11,570 nt of DNA from Reyranella sp. (GCA_016780605.1 JADHLS010000078.1:1-11570), one strand, 5' to 3'; counted from the stretch's first letter, positions 1 through 7,050 are shown. The notes: a model not told the origin generated them from the letters alone. Numbers and translations are program-made.

Positions 1-296
<296 letters not shown>

Positions 297-361
297 GCCG
301 TCTCCATCGGTCGCACATTCGACTTTAGCCAAAGTAAAGGCAGCATAGTAGGCTGGCCATC
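297..361. other. short divergent spacer between the YjgR-like and isomerase-like genes
   Basis: These 65 bp must hold the 5' signals of both flanking genes. The segment 322-340 is locally AT-richer than its surroundings and contains a small imperfect inverted repeat (ACTTT at 322-326 and AAAGT at 331-335 around AGCC). I see no pair of -35/-10 boxes with acceptable spacing, so no promoter is called. Confidence 0.4.
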
Positions 362-1315
362 ATGACTCTTCCGCGCCTTCAGCTTTCCGTCATCGGTGAC
401 GAAATCGGCTCGTCCCTGGGCGAAATGATCTCGTTCGCCCATGAGCACGGCCTCACCCGCCTCGACATGCGCACCGTCGGCGGACGCAACTTGCTTGAGA
501 TGAAGACCGAGGAGGTCATCGAGATCAGCCGGACCTTGGAGAAAGCGGGCATCACGGTACCGGCCTTCGTATCGCCGCTATTCAAGTGGCGGGCCCCGCG
601 CATCGGGACCACCAGCGGCCGTGGCAAGGTCGACTTCGCCTTCGAACCCAGCCGGTGCCCGGTCGAAGATTGGGTGGCACAGGCCATGCAAATAGCCGTC
701 ATCCTGGGCGCGCCGCACATGCGCATCTTCAGCTATCTGCGCTATGGCGGCTTTCGGCCTCTCGATCTCTTTGGTCTGACCAACGAGCTCAACAGGCTGC
801 TCGGCCTGGCCGGGCACTACGACATCTCGCTTCAACTCGAGAACGAACCGGTCTGCAACATCGGCAATATCGCCGAGCTCGCGGCGTTCTTCCGCAAGAT
901 GGAGGAGCTCCGGGAGAACCCACCGCCTGCCAGCGAGGAGCAGGAGTTCGCGAAGCTCGAGAGGCGAGCCACCGGCGAGGAGCCGATCTACCTCAGGCCG
1001 CTGGCCGACATCGCCAACGCGTGGTCGACCGGTGAGAAGCCCACTGACGCCGATATCGCTGCACTCGCGCCGCTCACCACCGCGATCCACCTCAAGGATC
1101 GTGACCTCACGGCCGGCCGCACGGTGCCGCTGGGTGACGGCGACGTGCCCTGGCCGACGGAGCTCAGGCGGCTGCTGAGCGGCGTCGACAGCAAGACCAA
1201 GGAAGTCCTCGCCAGCATCGAGACCCACTGCCCGGACGACGGCCGCAACGCCACCGCGCGGTCGCTCGCCGGCCTGCGCCGCATCGCCGCCGAAATCGGC
1301 GTCGAGGTCGTCTGA
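362..1315 (+). CDS. sugar phosphate isomerase/epimerase-like TIM-barrel protein
   Basis: The 317-residue product has the pattern of the xylose-isomerase-like/AP-endonuclease-2 TIM-barrel family, which holds a divalent metal at the top of the barrel. Candidate metal or active-site residues appear in the expected order: E160 in LQLENEP, D216 with N219 in LADIAN, H243 and D246 in IHLKDRD, and E287 in ASIETH. The segment PLGDGDVPW (257-265) matches the family's loop before the last barrel strand. A charged stretch at about 183-208 looks like an insertion between barrel elements. The product is probably cytoplasmic, as no signal peptide is visible. The substrate cannot be read from sequence, because members act on sugars, sugar phosphates, inosose or hydroxypyruvate. 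The ribosome-binding site is weak (AGG at 350-352). The stop lies 1 nt before the PhzF-like start, so the two genes are almost certainly cotranscribed. Confidence 0.8.
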   Translation: MTLPRLQLSVIGDEIGSSLGEMISFAHEHGLTRLDMRTVGGRNLLEMKTEEVIEISRTLEKAGITVPAFVSPLFKWRAPRIGTTSGRGKVDFAFEPSRCPVEDWVAQAMQIAVILGAPHMRIFSYLRYGGFRPLDLFGLTNELNRLLGLAGHYDISLQLENEPVCNIGNIAELAAFFRKMEELRENPPPASEEQEFAKLERRATGEEPIYLRPLADIANAWSTGEKPTDADIAALAPLTTAIHLKDRDLTAGRTVPLGDGDVPWPTELRRLLSGVDSKTKEVLASIETHCPDDGRNATARSLAGLRRIAAEIGVEVV

Positions 1316-1316
1316 A

Positions 1317-2207
1317 ATGCCGACCTTCTCCTTCGTCACCGTGGACGTCTTCACGAACAGCCGCTTTGGCGGCAATCCACTCGCCGTCTTTCCCGATGCA
1401 AGCGGCCTCACTGACGAGCAGATGCAGTCGCTCGCCGCCGAGTTCAATCTCAGCGAGACGACCTTCGTGCTGCCGCCGTCGGATCCGGCCAACACCGCGC
1501 GGGTACGCATCTTCAACCGCACCGCCGAAATGCCTTTTGCCGGCCATCCCAATGTCGGCACCGGCTGGGTGCTGGCGGGCATGGGCCGCGCACGCGATGG
1601 CCTGCTCCGCTTCGAGGAGATCGCCGGGCTGGTCGAGGTCCGCGCCGATCGGCCGGGCAGCGTCACCATTGCCGCGCCGCAGCCGCTGTCGCTCGGCGCG
1701 GAGATGCCCGTGGCACTGGTGGCGGGCTGCGTCGGCATCAGCGAGAGCGAGGTCCTGGTCGATGCGCACCGGCCGGTCGCGGCGTCGGTTGGCAATTCGT
1801 TCGTCATCGCCCAAGTCACGCCGGACGCGTTGACACGCGCGGCGCCCGATGTCGCCCGCTTCCGGGCGGCGGTCCAGGCCTTTCCCTCCCTCGGCCCGCG
1901 ACGGCTGCCACTCTATCTCTATGCCCACGATGGCAGGAGCGGCGGCGTCACCCGCCTGCGCGCCCGCATGTTCTCGCCGCTGTCCGGCACCATCGAGGAC
2001 GCCGCGACCGGCAGCGCCGCCACCCCGCTTGCCGCGCTGCTGTTATCGCTGAGTGAAGACAACGAGGCTCGCTACGACATCACACAGGGCGTCGAGATGG
2101 GCCGCCCGAGCCTGCTCGCCTGCACCGCGCACCGCGCCGCCGACGGCATCCGCGCCAGCGTCGGCGGCGGCTGCGTGCCGGTGCTGAAAGGCGAGATCAG
2201 CCTGTAG
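1317..2207 (+). CDS. PhzF-family isomerase-like protein
   Basis: The 296-residue protein has the full length and hallmark motifs of the PhzF/diaminopimelate-epimerase-fold family. GGNPLAVF is at 18-25 and FNLSETTFVL at 43-52, where E47 aligns with the catalytic glutamate of PhzF. MPFAGHPNVGTG is at 72-83 and GTIEDAATGSAA at 224-235 in the second lobe. PhzF itself isomerises trans-2,3-dihydro-3-hydroxyanthranilate in phenazine synthesis. No other phenazine gene is present here, and most family members have unknown substrates, so a phenazine role is not inferred. The start codon is 1 nt after the upstream stop, indicating operon expression with the TIM-barrel gene. The 3' end overlaps the convergent membrane-protein gene by 11 nt. 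Confidence 0.9.
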   Translation: MPTFSFVTVDVFTNSRFGGNPLAVFPDASGLTDEQMQSLAAEFNLSETTFVLPPSDPANTARVRIFNRTAEMPFAGHPNVGTGWVLAGMGRARDGLLRFEEIAGLVEVRADRPGSVTIAAPQPLSLGAEMPVALVAGCVGISESEVLVDAHRPVAASVGNSFVIAQVTPDALTRAAPDVARFRAAVQAFPSLGPRRLPLYLYAHDGRSGGVTRLRARMFSPLSGTIEDAATGSAATPLAALLLSLSEDNEARYDITQGVEMGRPSLLACTAHRAADGIRASVGGGCVPVLKGEISL

Positions 2208-2715
2208 ATCCCTGAAGATGAAGCGTCGCCACGGCGACCAGAACGGCAAATCCGATCCCGGCGAGGACCGCAAGACGCCACGCCCATGAGTAAAGGCGCG
2301 TGCGATGCGCGACGAGATCGGCCAGGCGTTGGAGGGCCGCATTGTCGAAATCCGACTTGTCCTCGGCAGGACCATCGAGCCGGCGGCCGAAGAAGTCCCA
2401 CTGGACGTTGATCACGGGGAAGGCAAAGCCGCAGCTCACGACGGCGGCGAGCAGGCTGCCATGGGCGACGAGCTTGCCGACCACCTTCACGGCCGTGTTC
2501 GTGCCCATGAACGGATCGGTACCGCTGATGATCAGCAAATAGGCCAGCGCCGCCACCACGATGGCGTTGAAACGCAGCAGGACCGACGTCTTGGAATCGA
2601 GTGTGGCGAGCAGGCCGTTGAGACGGTCCCAGGCTGCGACCCGCGCCTTGTCTTCGGGCGCGGCCTGACCGGTCTGGATGCGGGCGACCGCGAGCGCATG
2701 CTCGGCGACCTTCAC
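2197..2715 (-). CDS. small three-helix membrane protein, DUF5706/Pycsar-effector-like
   Basis: This 172-residue protein has a soluble N-terminal helix and three hydrophobic segments, at about 46-64, 82-104 and 143-166. The segment LDSKTSVLLRFNA (39-51) entering the first membrane helix resembles the (A)D-x-K-(A/T)-x-x-LL-x-x-N pattern I associate with DUF5706/Pycsar transmembrane effectors. HRTRLYSWAWRL (137-148) ahead of the last helix also fits that group. Such proteins can form membrane pores when triggered by cyclic nucleotides, but no nucleotide cyclase is adjacent and this job is not claimed. The start is GTG at 2713-2715, overlapping the rpe stop as GTGA, which indicates translational coupling as the last gene of the pheA-rpe operon. 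It is otherwise a hypothetical inner-membrane protein. The resemblance is from memory of the family pattern and is moderate at best. Confidence 0.7.
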   Translation of the reverse strand: MKVAEHALAVARIQTGQAAPEDKARVAAWDRLNGLLATLDSKTSVLLRFNAIVVAALAYLLIISGTDPFMGTNTAVKVVGKLVAHGSLLAAVVSCGFAFPVINVQWDFFGRRLDGPAEDKSDFDNAALQRLADLVAHRTRLYSWAWRLAVLAGIGFAVLVAVATLHLQGSTG

Positions 2716-3374
2716 GACCGCAGCGCCTTGATGTTGGCGGCATAACGCGACGGCCCGCCCGTGAACACCGCGGTGCCGGCAACCAGCACGTCGGCGCCCG
2801 CCTCGATGCAGCGCCTGGCCGTCTCGGCGTTGACGCCGCCATCGACCTCGAGATGGATGGACTTGCCCAGACCATCGATCGCCTTGCGCAGGGCGGCGAT
2901 CTTGGCGAGCTGGCTTTCGATGAAGGCCTGGCCACCGAAGCCTGGATTGACGCTCATCACCAGCACGAGGTCGAGATCGCCCAGGACATTCTCGATGGCG
3001 CTGAGCGGCGTTGCGGGATTCAGCACGCAGCCCGCCTTCTTGCCGAGGCTCTTGATGAGCTGGATGGTGCGATGGACGTGTGGCCCGGCCTCGGGATGGA
3101 AGGAGATCACGTCGGCGCCGGCCTCGGCGAAGGCCGGCACCAGCGGATCGACCGGCGAGATCATGAGATGCACGTCGAACGGCAGCGTGCTGTGCGGGCG
3201 CAGCGCCTTCACCACCATCGGTCCGATCGTCAGGTTGGGCACGAAGTGGTTGTCCATCACGTCGACGTGGATCCAGTCGGCGCCGGCCGCAGCCACTGCC
3301 TCGATCTCATGTCCCAGCGCGGCGAAGTCGGCCGACAGGATCGACGGGGCGATGCGGATGGATTGCTGAGGCAT
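2712..3374 (-). CDS. rpe: ribulose-phosphate 3-epimerase
   Basis: The product interconverts D-ribulose 5-phosphate and D-xylulose 5-phosphate in the pentose phosphate or Calvin pathway, in the cytoplasm. Its 220 residues match the family's usual length. Signature segments are APSILSADF (9-17), WIHVDVMDNHFVPNLTIGP (34-52), FDVHLMI (66-72), VMSVNPGFGGQ (139-149) and LEVDGGV (175-181). The conserved metal ligands H36, D38, H69 and D178 are all present, with D38 and D178 as the expected catalytic aspartates. The start at 3374 is chosen because the family begins just before IRIAPSIL and because AGGG at 3384-3387 is well placed as ribosome-binding site. The same frame stays open further upstream inside pheA, but that extension has no family resemblance. 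The gene lies 13 nt after pheA and overlaps the following GTG start by 3 nt. Confidence 0.96.
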   Translation of the reverse strand: MPQQSIRIAPSILSADFAALGHEIEAVAAAGADWIHVDVMDNHFVPNLTIGPMVVKALRPHSTLPFDVHLMISPVDPLVPAFAEAGADVISFHPEAGPHVHRTIQLIKSLGKKAGCVLNPATPLSAIENVLGDLDLVLVMSVNPGFGGQAFIESQLAKIAALRKAIDGLGKSIHLEVDGGVNAETARRCIEAGADVLVAGTAVFTGGPSRYAANIKALRS

Positions 3375-3387
3375 TTCAGGTCGCCCT

Positions 3388-4296
3388 TCAGGTGCCCGGA
3401 CGAGTCGGGGCTTCCCAGCCCTTGCGGCGGAAGGGATGGGCCGGGAACGTGCCGAGCGGCTTGAACTCCTCGGAGAAGAAACCGAGCTCCTCCAGCGCGA
3501 GCCTGAGGCCGCGCTGCTCGGGATGGCCTTCGACCTCGGCATAGAACTGGGCCTGCTCGAAGTGCGCGCCGCTGAGATAGCTCTCGAGCTTGACGATGTT
3601 GATGCCGTTGGTGGCGAAGCCGCCCAGGGCCTTGTAGAGCGCCGCCGGCACGCTCTTCACCCGGAACAGGAAGGCGGTCATGCACTGTACGGTGCGCCAG
3701 TCGGGCTGGGCCTCTTCGCGCGAGAAGACCAGCATGCGCGTGGTGTTGTGGTCGGCGTCCTCGATGTTGCGGGCCAGCACCTTGAGATCGTAGATGCGCG
3801 CGGCGAGCGACGAGGCGATGGCGCCGACGCTGCGATCGCCAACTTCGGCGATCTCGCGGGCGGCACCGGCAGTATCGGCATGGACCAGCGGCGCGATGTG
3901 GTGCTTGCGCAGGAAGTTGCGGCACTGGGACAGCGCCTGGACGTGGCTCTTGGCCGTCTTGATCGACTTCAGCGTCGTACCCGGCAGGGCCACCAGGCAG
4001 TGCTCGACGCGCTGGAAATGCTCGGCCACGATCTTGAGCTTGGTGTGCGGCAACAGGCTGTGCAGGTCGGCGACGCGGCCGGCGATCGAGTTCTCGACCG
4101 GGATCATCGCGAGCTCCGCCTTGCCGGCCTGCACCGCGGCCATGGCCGTCTCGAATGTCGGACACGGCAGCGTCGTCATGTAAGGGAAGGCCGAGCGGCA
4201 GGCCATGTCCGAGTTGGCGCCCGCCTCGCCCTGGAAAGCGATGGTATTGCCCGCCAAAGCCCTATTGCTGCGGCTTGCTGCCCGCGCCTTCGCCAT
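3388..4296 (-). CDS. pheA: prephenate dehydratase with ACT domain
   Basis: The enzyme converts prephenate to phenylpyruvate, the committed step to phenylalanine. The 302-residue monofunctional form has a catalytic PDT domain (about 17-195) and a C-terminal ACT domain (about 205-283). Visible PDT motifs are IAFQGEAGANSD (19-30), AMIPVENSIAGRV (63-75) and NTTRM (184-188), the last carrying the catalytic Thr-Arg pair. In the ACT domain the classic GALV and ESRP phenylalanine-binding motifs read GGFA (225-228) and ESYL (238-241). ESY-type variants are, as I recall, common in alphaproteobacterial enzymes. The start at 4296 is preferred over an in-frame ATG at 4338 because GGAG at 4306-4309 sits 9 nt upstream, whereas the upstream ATG has no ribosome-binding site. 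It is the first gene of a pheA-rpe-membrane-protein operon and is divergent from the cytochrome c gene. Confidence 0.95.
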   Translation of the reverse strand: MAKARAASRSNRALAGNTIAFQGEAGANSDMACRSAFPYMTTLPCPTFETAMAAVQAGKAELAMIPVENSIAGRVADLHSLLPHTKLKIVAEHFQRVEHCLVALPGTTLKSIKTAKSHVQALSQCRNFLRKHHIAPLVHADTAGAAREIAEVGDRSVGAIASSLAARIYDLKVLARNIEDADHNTTRMLVFSREEAQPDWRTVQCMTAFLFRVKSVPAALYKALGGFATNGINIVKLESYLSGAHFEQAQFYAEVEGHPEQRGLRLALEELGFFSEEFKPLGTFPAHPFRRKGWEAPTRPGT

Positions 4297-4532
4297 CGCC
4301 CGATTCTCCCCGCGCTCGCCCTTGTTGGCCGCCCTCATCAGCGGGTTGTTTCGCCCGCCGGATCACCAACGTCAATCGGCTGGCAGTGCGACGCCGATGG
4401 GCGAAAAACCCCGCAAAATCCGGCACTTGCGACGTTCCGCCGCGCGAGCCAGAGGCCATGATCGGATACTACTGACGACGCTGCGGGCGTGCTACAGCGA
4501 CGTCCAGAATTTTGGGCTTCAGGATCTGACGA
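4297..4532. other. 236-bp divergent intergenic region between pheA and the cytochrome c gene
   Basis: The spacer must carry promoters for two divergent transcription units. It includes the pheA ribosome-binding site (minus-strand GGAG at 4306-4309) and the cytochrome c ribosome-binding site (AGGA at 4521-4524, 8 nt before ATG). The stretch CGTGCTACAGC (about 4489-4499) looks like an alphaproteobacterial -10 region for the plus strand, but I find no well-spaced -35 partner, so no promoter is called. No tRNA, hairpin terminator or riboswitch-like structure is evident. Confidence 0.4.
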
Positions 4533-5063
4533 ATGGCCAGTTTCAACACGGTGGCGGGCTGCGTTCTGGCCTCTGCGCTTTTTGCGATGGTGCTCGGCAA
4601 GGTCTCCAACGCGCTGGTTCATCCGCACAAGCTCGAGAAGCCGGCGATCGCCGTGTCCGATGAGGCGCCGACCCAGACCGCTGCAGCGGCGCCGGCCGCC
4701 GAGTTGCCGCCGATCGGACCCAAGCTTGCCAGCGCCAATGTCGAGGCCGGCAAGGCGATCTTCCAGAAGCAGTGCTTCACCTGCCACACCGTCGACAAGG
4801 GCGGCCCCAACAAGGTTGGTCCCAATCTGTGGGGTGTCGTCGGCCGCAAGAAGGGAAGCCACGCGGGCTTCAGCTACTCCTCGGGCATGGAGGCCAAGGG
4901 CGGCGACTGGACCTACGAAGACATCGACCACATGATCTTCAAGCCCACCGCCTACATCAAGGGCACCAAGATGGCGTTCGCCGGCCTGCCCAAGGAGCAG
5001 GAGCGAGCCGACGTGATCGCCTTCCTGCGCACCATGTCGGATTCGCCGCAGCCGCTTCCCTAA
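4533..5063 (+). CDS. cycM: membrane-anchored class I c-type cytochrome, CycM-like
   Basis: The 176-residue protein starts with an uncleaved-looking membrane anchor (about 5-27). An Ala/Pro-rich linker follows (about 43-62), and then a single cytochrome c domain faces the periplasm. The covalent haem site is CFTCH (81-85), and M147 in GTKMAFAG is the likely distal axial ligand. GPNKVGPNLWGVVGR (91-105) matches mitochondrial-type class I cytochromes. CycM-type cytochromes of Bradyrhizobium and relatives pass electrons between the bc1 complex and aa3-type oxidase, and that role is inferred here. AGGA lies 8 nt before the ATG. The next gene starts 14 nt downstream, so cotranscription is likely. 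In many alphaproteobacteria, from memory, this cytochrome lies next to kdsB and pheA. Here pheA is present and kdsB is not. Confidence 0.93.
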   Translation: MASFNTVAGCVLASALFAMVLGKVSNALVHPHKLEKPAIAVSDEAPTQTAAAAPAAELPPIGPKLASANVEAGKAIFQKQCFTCHTVDKGGPNKVGPNLWGVVGRKKGSHAGFSYSSGMEAKGGDWTYEDIDHMIFKPTAYIKGTKMAFAGLPKEQERADVIAFLRTMSDSPQPLP

Positions 5064-5077
5064 GGTCTTCGAGCACC

Positions 5078-5896
5078 ATGGCCGGATCGGTTGCCGCCGA
5101 GCTGGTCGCTCTGGCCCATCGTCTGGCCGACGCCGCGCGGCCGATCGCCAACCGCTACTTCCGCACCGGGCTCACGGTCGACGACAAGACCGACGCCAGC
5201 CCCGTGACCATCGCCGATCGCGAGGCCGAGACGGCGATGCGCGCGCTGCTCACCGAGCACGTGCCGCAACACGGCGTGTTCGGCGAGGAGCACGGCGCCG
5301 TGCGCACCGATGCCGAGTATGTCTGGGTGCTCGACCCCATCGACGGCACCAAGGCCTTCATCACCGGCCTGCCGATCTTCGGCACGCTGATCGCGCTGCT
5401 GCATCGCGGCCTGCCGGTCATGGGTGTGATCGACCAGCCGATCCTCAAGGAACGCTGGCTCGGCGTGGCCGGCGAGCGCTCGACCTTCAACGGCAAGCCG
5501 ATCGAGGTGCGCCGCTGCGCGGACCTTGCGCAGGCCTACATGTACTCGACCGCGCCGATCATGTTTCCCGGCGCCTTCGAGAAGCGCCACGAGGCGCTGA
5601 CGCAGCGTGTGAAGCTCTTCCGTTGGGGAGGCGACTGCTACGCCTACGGCCTGCTGGCGTCGGGCCATGTCGACCTGGTGGTCGAGAATTCACTGAAGCT
5701 CTACGACTTCGCGGCCCTCGTCCCCGTCGTCAAAGGCGCCGGCGGACTGATCACCGACTGGGCCGGGAAGGAGCTCGACATCAATTCCGACGGTTCGGTG
5801 CTCGCGGCCGGCGATGCCGCAATCCATCGCGCGGCGTCGGCCGTCCTCAATGGCACTGACCTCGCCGGGCCAGCGACGCACCGCCGGACCGGCTAG
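5078..5896 (+). CDS. hisN: inositol-monophosphatase-family phosphatase, probable histidinol-phosphatase
   Basis: This 272-residue Mg2+-dependent phosphatase has the IMPase metal-site motifs in order: FGEEHG with E70/E71 (68-73), DPIDGTKAF (86-94), and D210 in LKLYDFAAL in place of the usual WD-x-A motif. The segment WGGDCYAYGLLASGHVDLVVE (183-203), followed by LYDFAALVPVVKGAGG, is closer to HisN-type histidinol-phosphate phosphatases than to SuhB or CysQ. The probable reaction is therefore L-histidinol phosphate to L-histidinol in histidine synthesis. Alternatives are a broad inositol or sugar phosphatase. The ATG at 5078 begins at the family's usual N terminus, 14 nt after the cytochrome c stop, and only a poorly spaced AAGG precedes it. 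Its TAG stop shares a CTAG with the convergent acetyltransferase gene. The last dozen or so residues after SAVLNG are a non-conserved tail. Confidence 0.82.
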   Translation: MAGSVAAELVALAHRLADAARPIANRYFRTGLTVDDKTDASPVTIADREAETAMRALLTEHVPQHGVFGEEHGAVRTDAEYVWVLDPIDGTKAFITGLPIFGTLIALLHRGLPVMGVIDQPILKERWLGVAGERSTFNGKPIEVRRCADLAQAYMYSTAPIMFPGAFEKRHEALTQRVKLFRWGGDCYAYGLLASGHVDLVVENSLKLYDFAALVPVVKGAGGLITDWAGKELDINSDGSVLAAGDAAIHRAASAVLNGTDLAGPATHRRTG

Positions 5897-6408
5897 CGCT
5901 CCCTCCAAGTCTGGCGATCCATGTCGAACCAGACGATATCCTTGAAGCCCTTGTAGGCGACGCGCCGGCGATAGGTGAGGCCAAGCCGCCTCATCACCGC
6001 CTGCGAGGCAAGGTTGGCGGATAGCGTGATGGCGAAGATCAAGTCGAGCCCCAACGTCTCGAACCCGTAGGCAAGCGCCGCCCGCGCCACCTCGGTGGCG
6101 TAGCCCCTGCCCCAGGCATCGGGATGGAGTGCCCACAGGACTTCGGTCTCCCCGAATTCAGGCACGTAGTTCAGCCCGCCATGGCCGATCAGGCGGCCGT
6201 CGAGAAACACACCCCACGGGGCATGGCCGCGCTCCCGCCAGGCTGCGGTGAAGCGGCCGATCGAGCGCAGCGCGGCTTCGACCGGATCGCCCTCGGCCGG
6301 CGGCAGCCATTTCTCGACTTTCGGATGGAAACGCATGGCGGCGTAGGCCTCGGCGTCATCGGGCACCAATGGCCGCAGCGTCAGGCGTTCTGTCGCAAGG
6401 CTGGTCAT
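5893..6408 (-). CDS. GNAT acetyltransferase, RimJ/RimL-like
   Basis: The 171-residue product begins TERLTLRPLVPDDAEAY (6-22), the standard opening of RimJ/RimL-type GCN5-related N-acetyltransferases. The central strand WGVFLDGRLIGHGGL (65-79) is followed by the acetyl-CoA-binding loop HPDAWGRGYATEVARA (95-110), which has the expected R/Q-x-x-G-x-G/A spacing at its core. NLASQAVMRRLGLTYRRR is the usual GNAT motif B, where the Asn contacts the cofactor region. The product transfers an acetyl group from acetyl-CoA to an amine. The acceptor (ribosomal protein N terminus, small molecule or antibiotic) cannot be told from sequence. The ATG at 6408 lies 1 nt from a CpxR-like direct repeat (6410-6424), so this gene may share divergent control with the Spy-like gene. 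Its 3' end overlaps the hisN stop by 4 nt. Confidence 0.88.
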   Translation of the reverse strand: MTSLATERLTLRPLVPDDAEAYAAMRFHPKVEKWLPPAEGDPVEAALRSIGRFTAAWRERGHAPWGVFLDGRLIGHGGLNYVPEFGETEVLWALHPDAWGRGYATEVARAALAYGFETLGLDLIFAITLSANLASQAVMRRLGLTYRRRVAYKGFKDIVWFDMDRQTWRER

Positions 6409-6506
6409 CTTTACACAACTTTACACCCGGGAGAGGGAGGCGAAACCGTGTGGCCCCATATCACCGGCACGGGGAACTTAACCCAAGAACGAAAACGGAG
6501 ACTGAC
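6409..6506. promoter_or_regulatory. divergent control region of GNAT and Spy-like genes
   Basis: These 98 bp separate divergent starts at 6408 (minus) and 6507 (plus). They hold the CpxR-like direct repeat at 6410-6424 and the Spy-like gene's ribosome-binding site (GGAG at 6497-6500, 6 nt before ATG). I see no clear sigma-70 -10 element with a well-spaced -35. An activator-dependent promoter with weak boxes would be consistent with this, but that is inference. Confidence 0.5.
6410..6424 (-). promoter_or_regulatory. CpxR-box-like direct repeat GTAAA-N5-GTAAA
   Basis: Read on the minus strand, the site is GTAAAGTTGTGTAAA. This is an exact fit to the GTAAA-N(4-8)-GTAAA direct repeat bound by CpxR in enterobacteria. 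The repeat period is 10 bp, one helical turn, as expected for tandem binding by an OmpR-family dimer. On the plus strand the longer 7-mer TTTACAC occurs at 6410-6416 and 6420-6426. The site is 83 bp upstream of the Spy/CpxP-like start and 1 nt upstream of the divergent GNAT start. The regulator likely to bind it is encoded two positions downstream (7051-7737). Binding is inferred, not shown. Confidence 0.55.
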
Positions 6507-6998
6507 ATGGCAAACGACCTCAAGCTCAGCGGCACGCGTCGCAAGAGCCTCACCACGATCCTGGCGGCCCTGCTGGCCGGCAGCCTTGCGGCCACCGCGG
6601 GCGGCGCGGCCTTCGCAAAGACCGATGGCCAGGCGTTCGATCCCGCCAAGTTCCAGCAGCGCATCGAGAAGCGCGTGGACAAGGCGCTGTCGGGCACCGA
6701 CGCCAGCACCGACCAGAAGAAGAAGGTCACGGACATCCTCCAGACCGCCTTCAAGGACATGAAGGGCTTCCATGACCAGCGCGTCGAGAACCGCAAGGCG
6801 ATGCAGGCGGCGATGACTGCCGCGACCATCGACCCGGCGCGGATCGAGCAGCTGCGCGCCGAGCAGATGAAGATCGCCGACGCGAGCTCCAAGCGCTTCA
6901 CCCAGGCGCTGGTCGACGCCGGCAATGTGCTGAATGCCTCGCAGCGCCAGGCCTTCTTCAAGGCGTGGAGCGAGCGCCACACCAGGCAGCACGGCTAA
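6507..6998 (+). CDS. Spy/CpxP-like periplasmic protein
   Basis: The 163-residue precursor has an N-terminal signal peptide: basic TRRKS (10-14), a hydrophobic core (15-33), and a likely cut after AFA at residue 37. The TRRKSL segment is close to a Tat-type twin-arginine pattern, so Sec or Tat export are both possible. The mature part is highly charged, without cysteine, and predicted all-helical. It carries two degenerate LTxxQ-like motifs, ASTDQKKKV at about 70-78 and LNASQRQAFFKAW near residues 143-155, which mark the Spy/CpxP family. Those proteins act as periplasmic chaperones or as inhibitors of the Cpx sensor kinase. GGAG 6 nt upstream supports the ATG at 6507. It is the first gene of a unit with an OmpR-type regulator and a kinase, and a CpxR-like box lies in its promoter region. 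This context supports an envelope-stress or feedback role. Confidence 0.75.
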   Translation: MANDLKLSGTRRKSLTTILAALLAGSLAATAGGAAFAKTDGQAFDPAKFQQRIEKRVDKALSGTDASTDQKKKVTDILQTAFKDMKGFHDQRVENRKAMQAAMTAATIDPARIEQLRAEQMKIADASSKRFTQALVDAGNVLNASQRQAFFKAWSERHTRQHG

Positions 6999-7050
6999 CG
7001 TCGCCAGCCGACGGATGACATCGGGGGCGATGCGGCCCGATACTGAGACG

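Noticed and set aside
578..1819. 413-codon minus-strand frame across the isomerase-like and PhzF-like genes
   Set aside because: It spans two well-supported plus-strand genes and their junction. The translation lacks family motifs.
1317..2207. Phenazine biosynthesis role for the PhzF-like gene
   Set aside because: No phzA, B, C, D, E or G homologue is nearby, and most PhzF-family proteins belong to non-producers.
2197..2715. A complete Pycsar anti-phage system
   Set aside because: No nucleotide cyclase gene is adjacent, and the neighbours are housekeeping pheA and rpe. Only a family resemblance is reported.
3375..3542. N-terminal extension of rpe into pheA
   Set aside because: The added residues are Ser/Arg-rich antiparallel-free shadow sequence of pheA in another frame. 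The family starts at the 3374 ATG with a good ribosome-binding site.
4297..4338. Upstream ATG at 4338 as the pheA start
   Set aside because: No ribosome-binding site precedes it, while GGAG sits 9 nt before the ATG at 4296. The extra 14 residues have no PDT resemblance.
6420..6425. TTTACA as a sigma-70 -35 hexamer for the Spy-like gene
   Set aside because: No acceptable -10 lies 16-18 bp downstream. The duplicated TTTACAC with a 10-bp period fits an OmpR-family site better.
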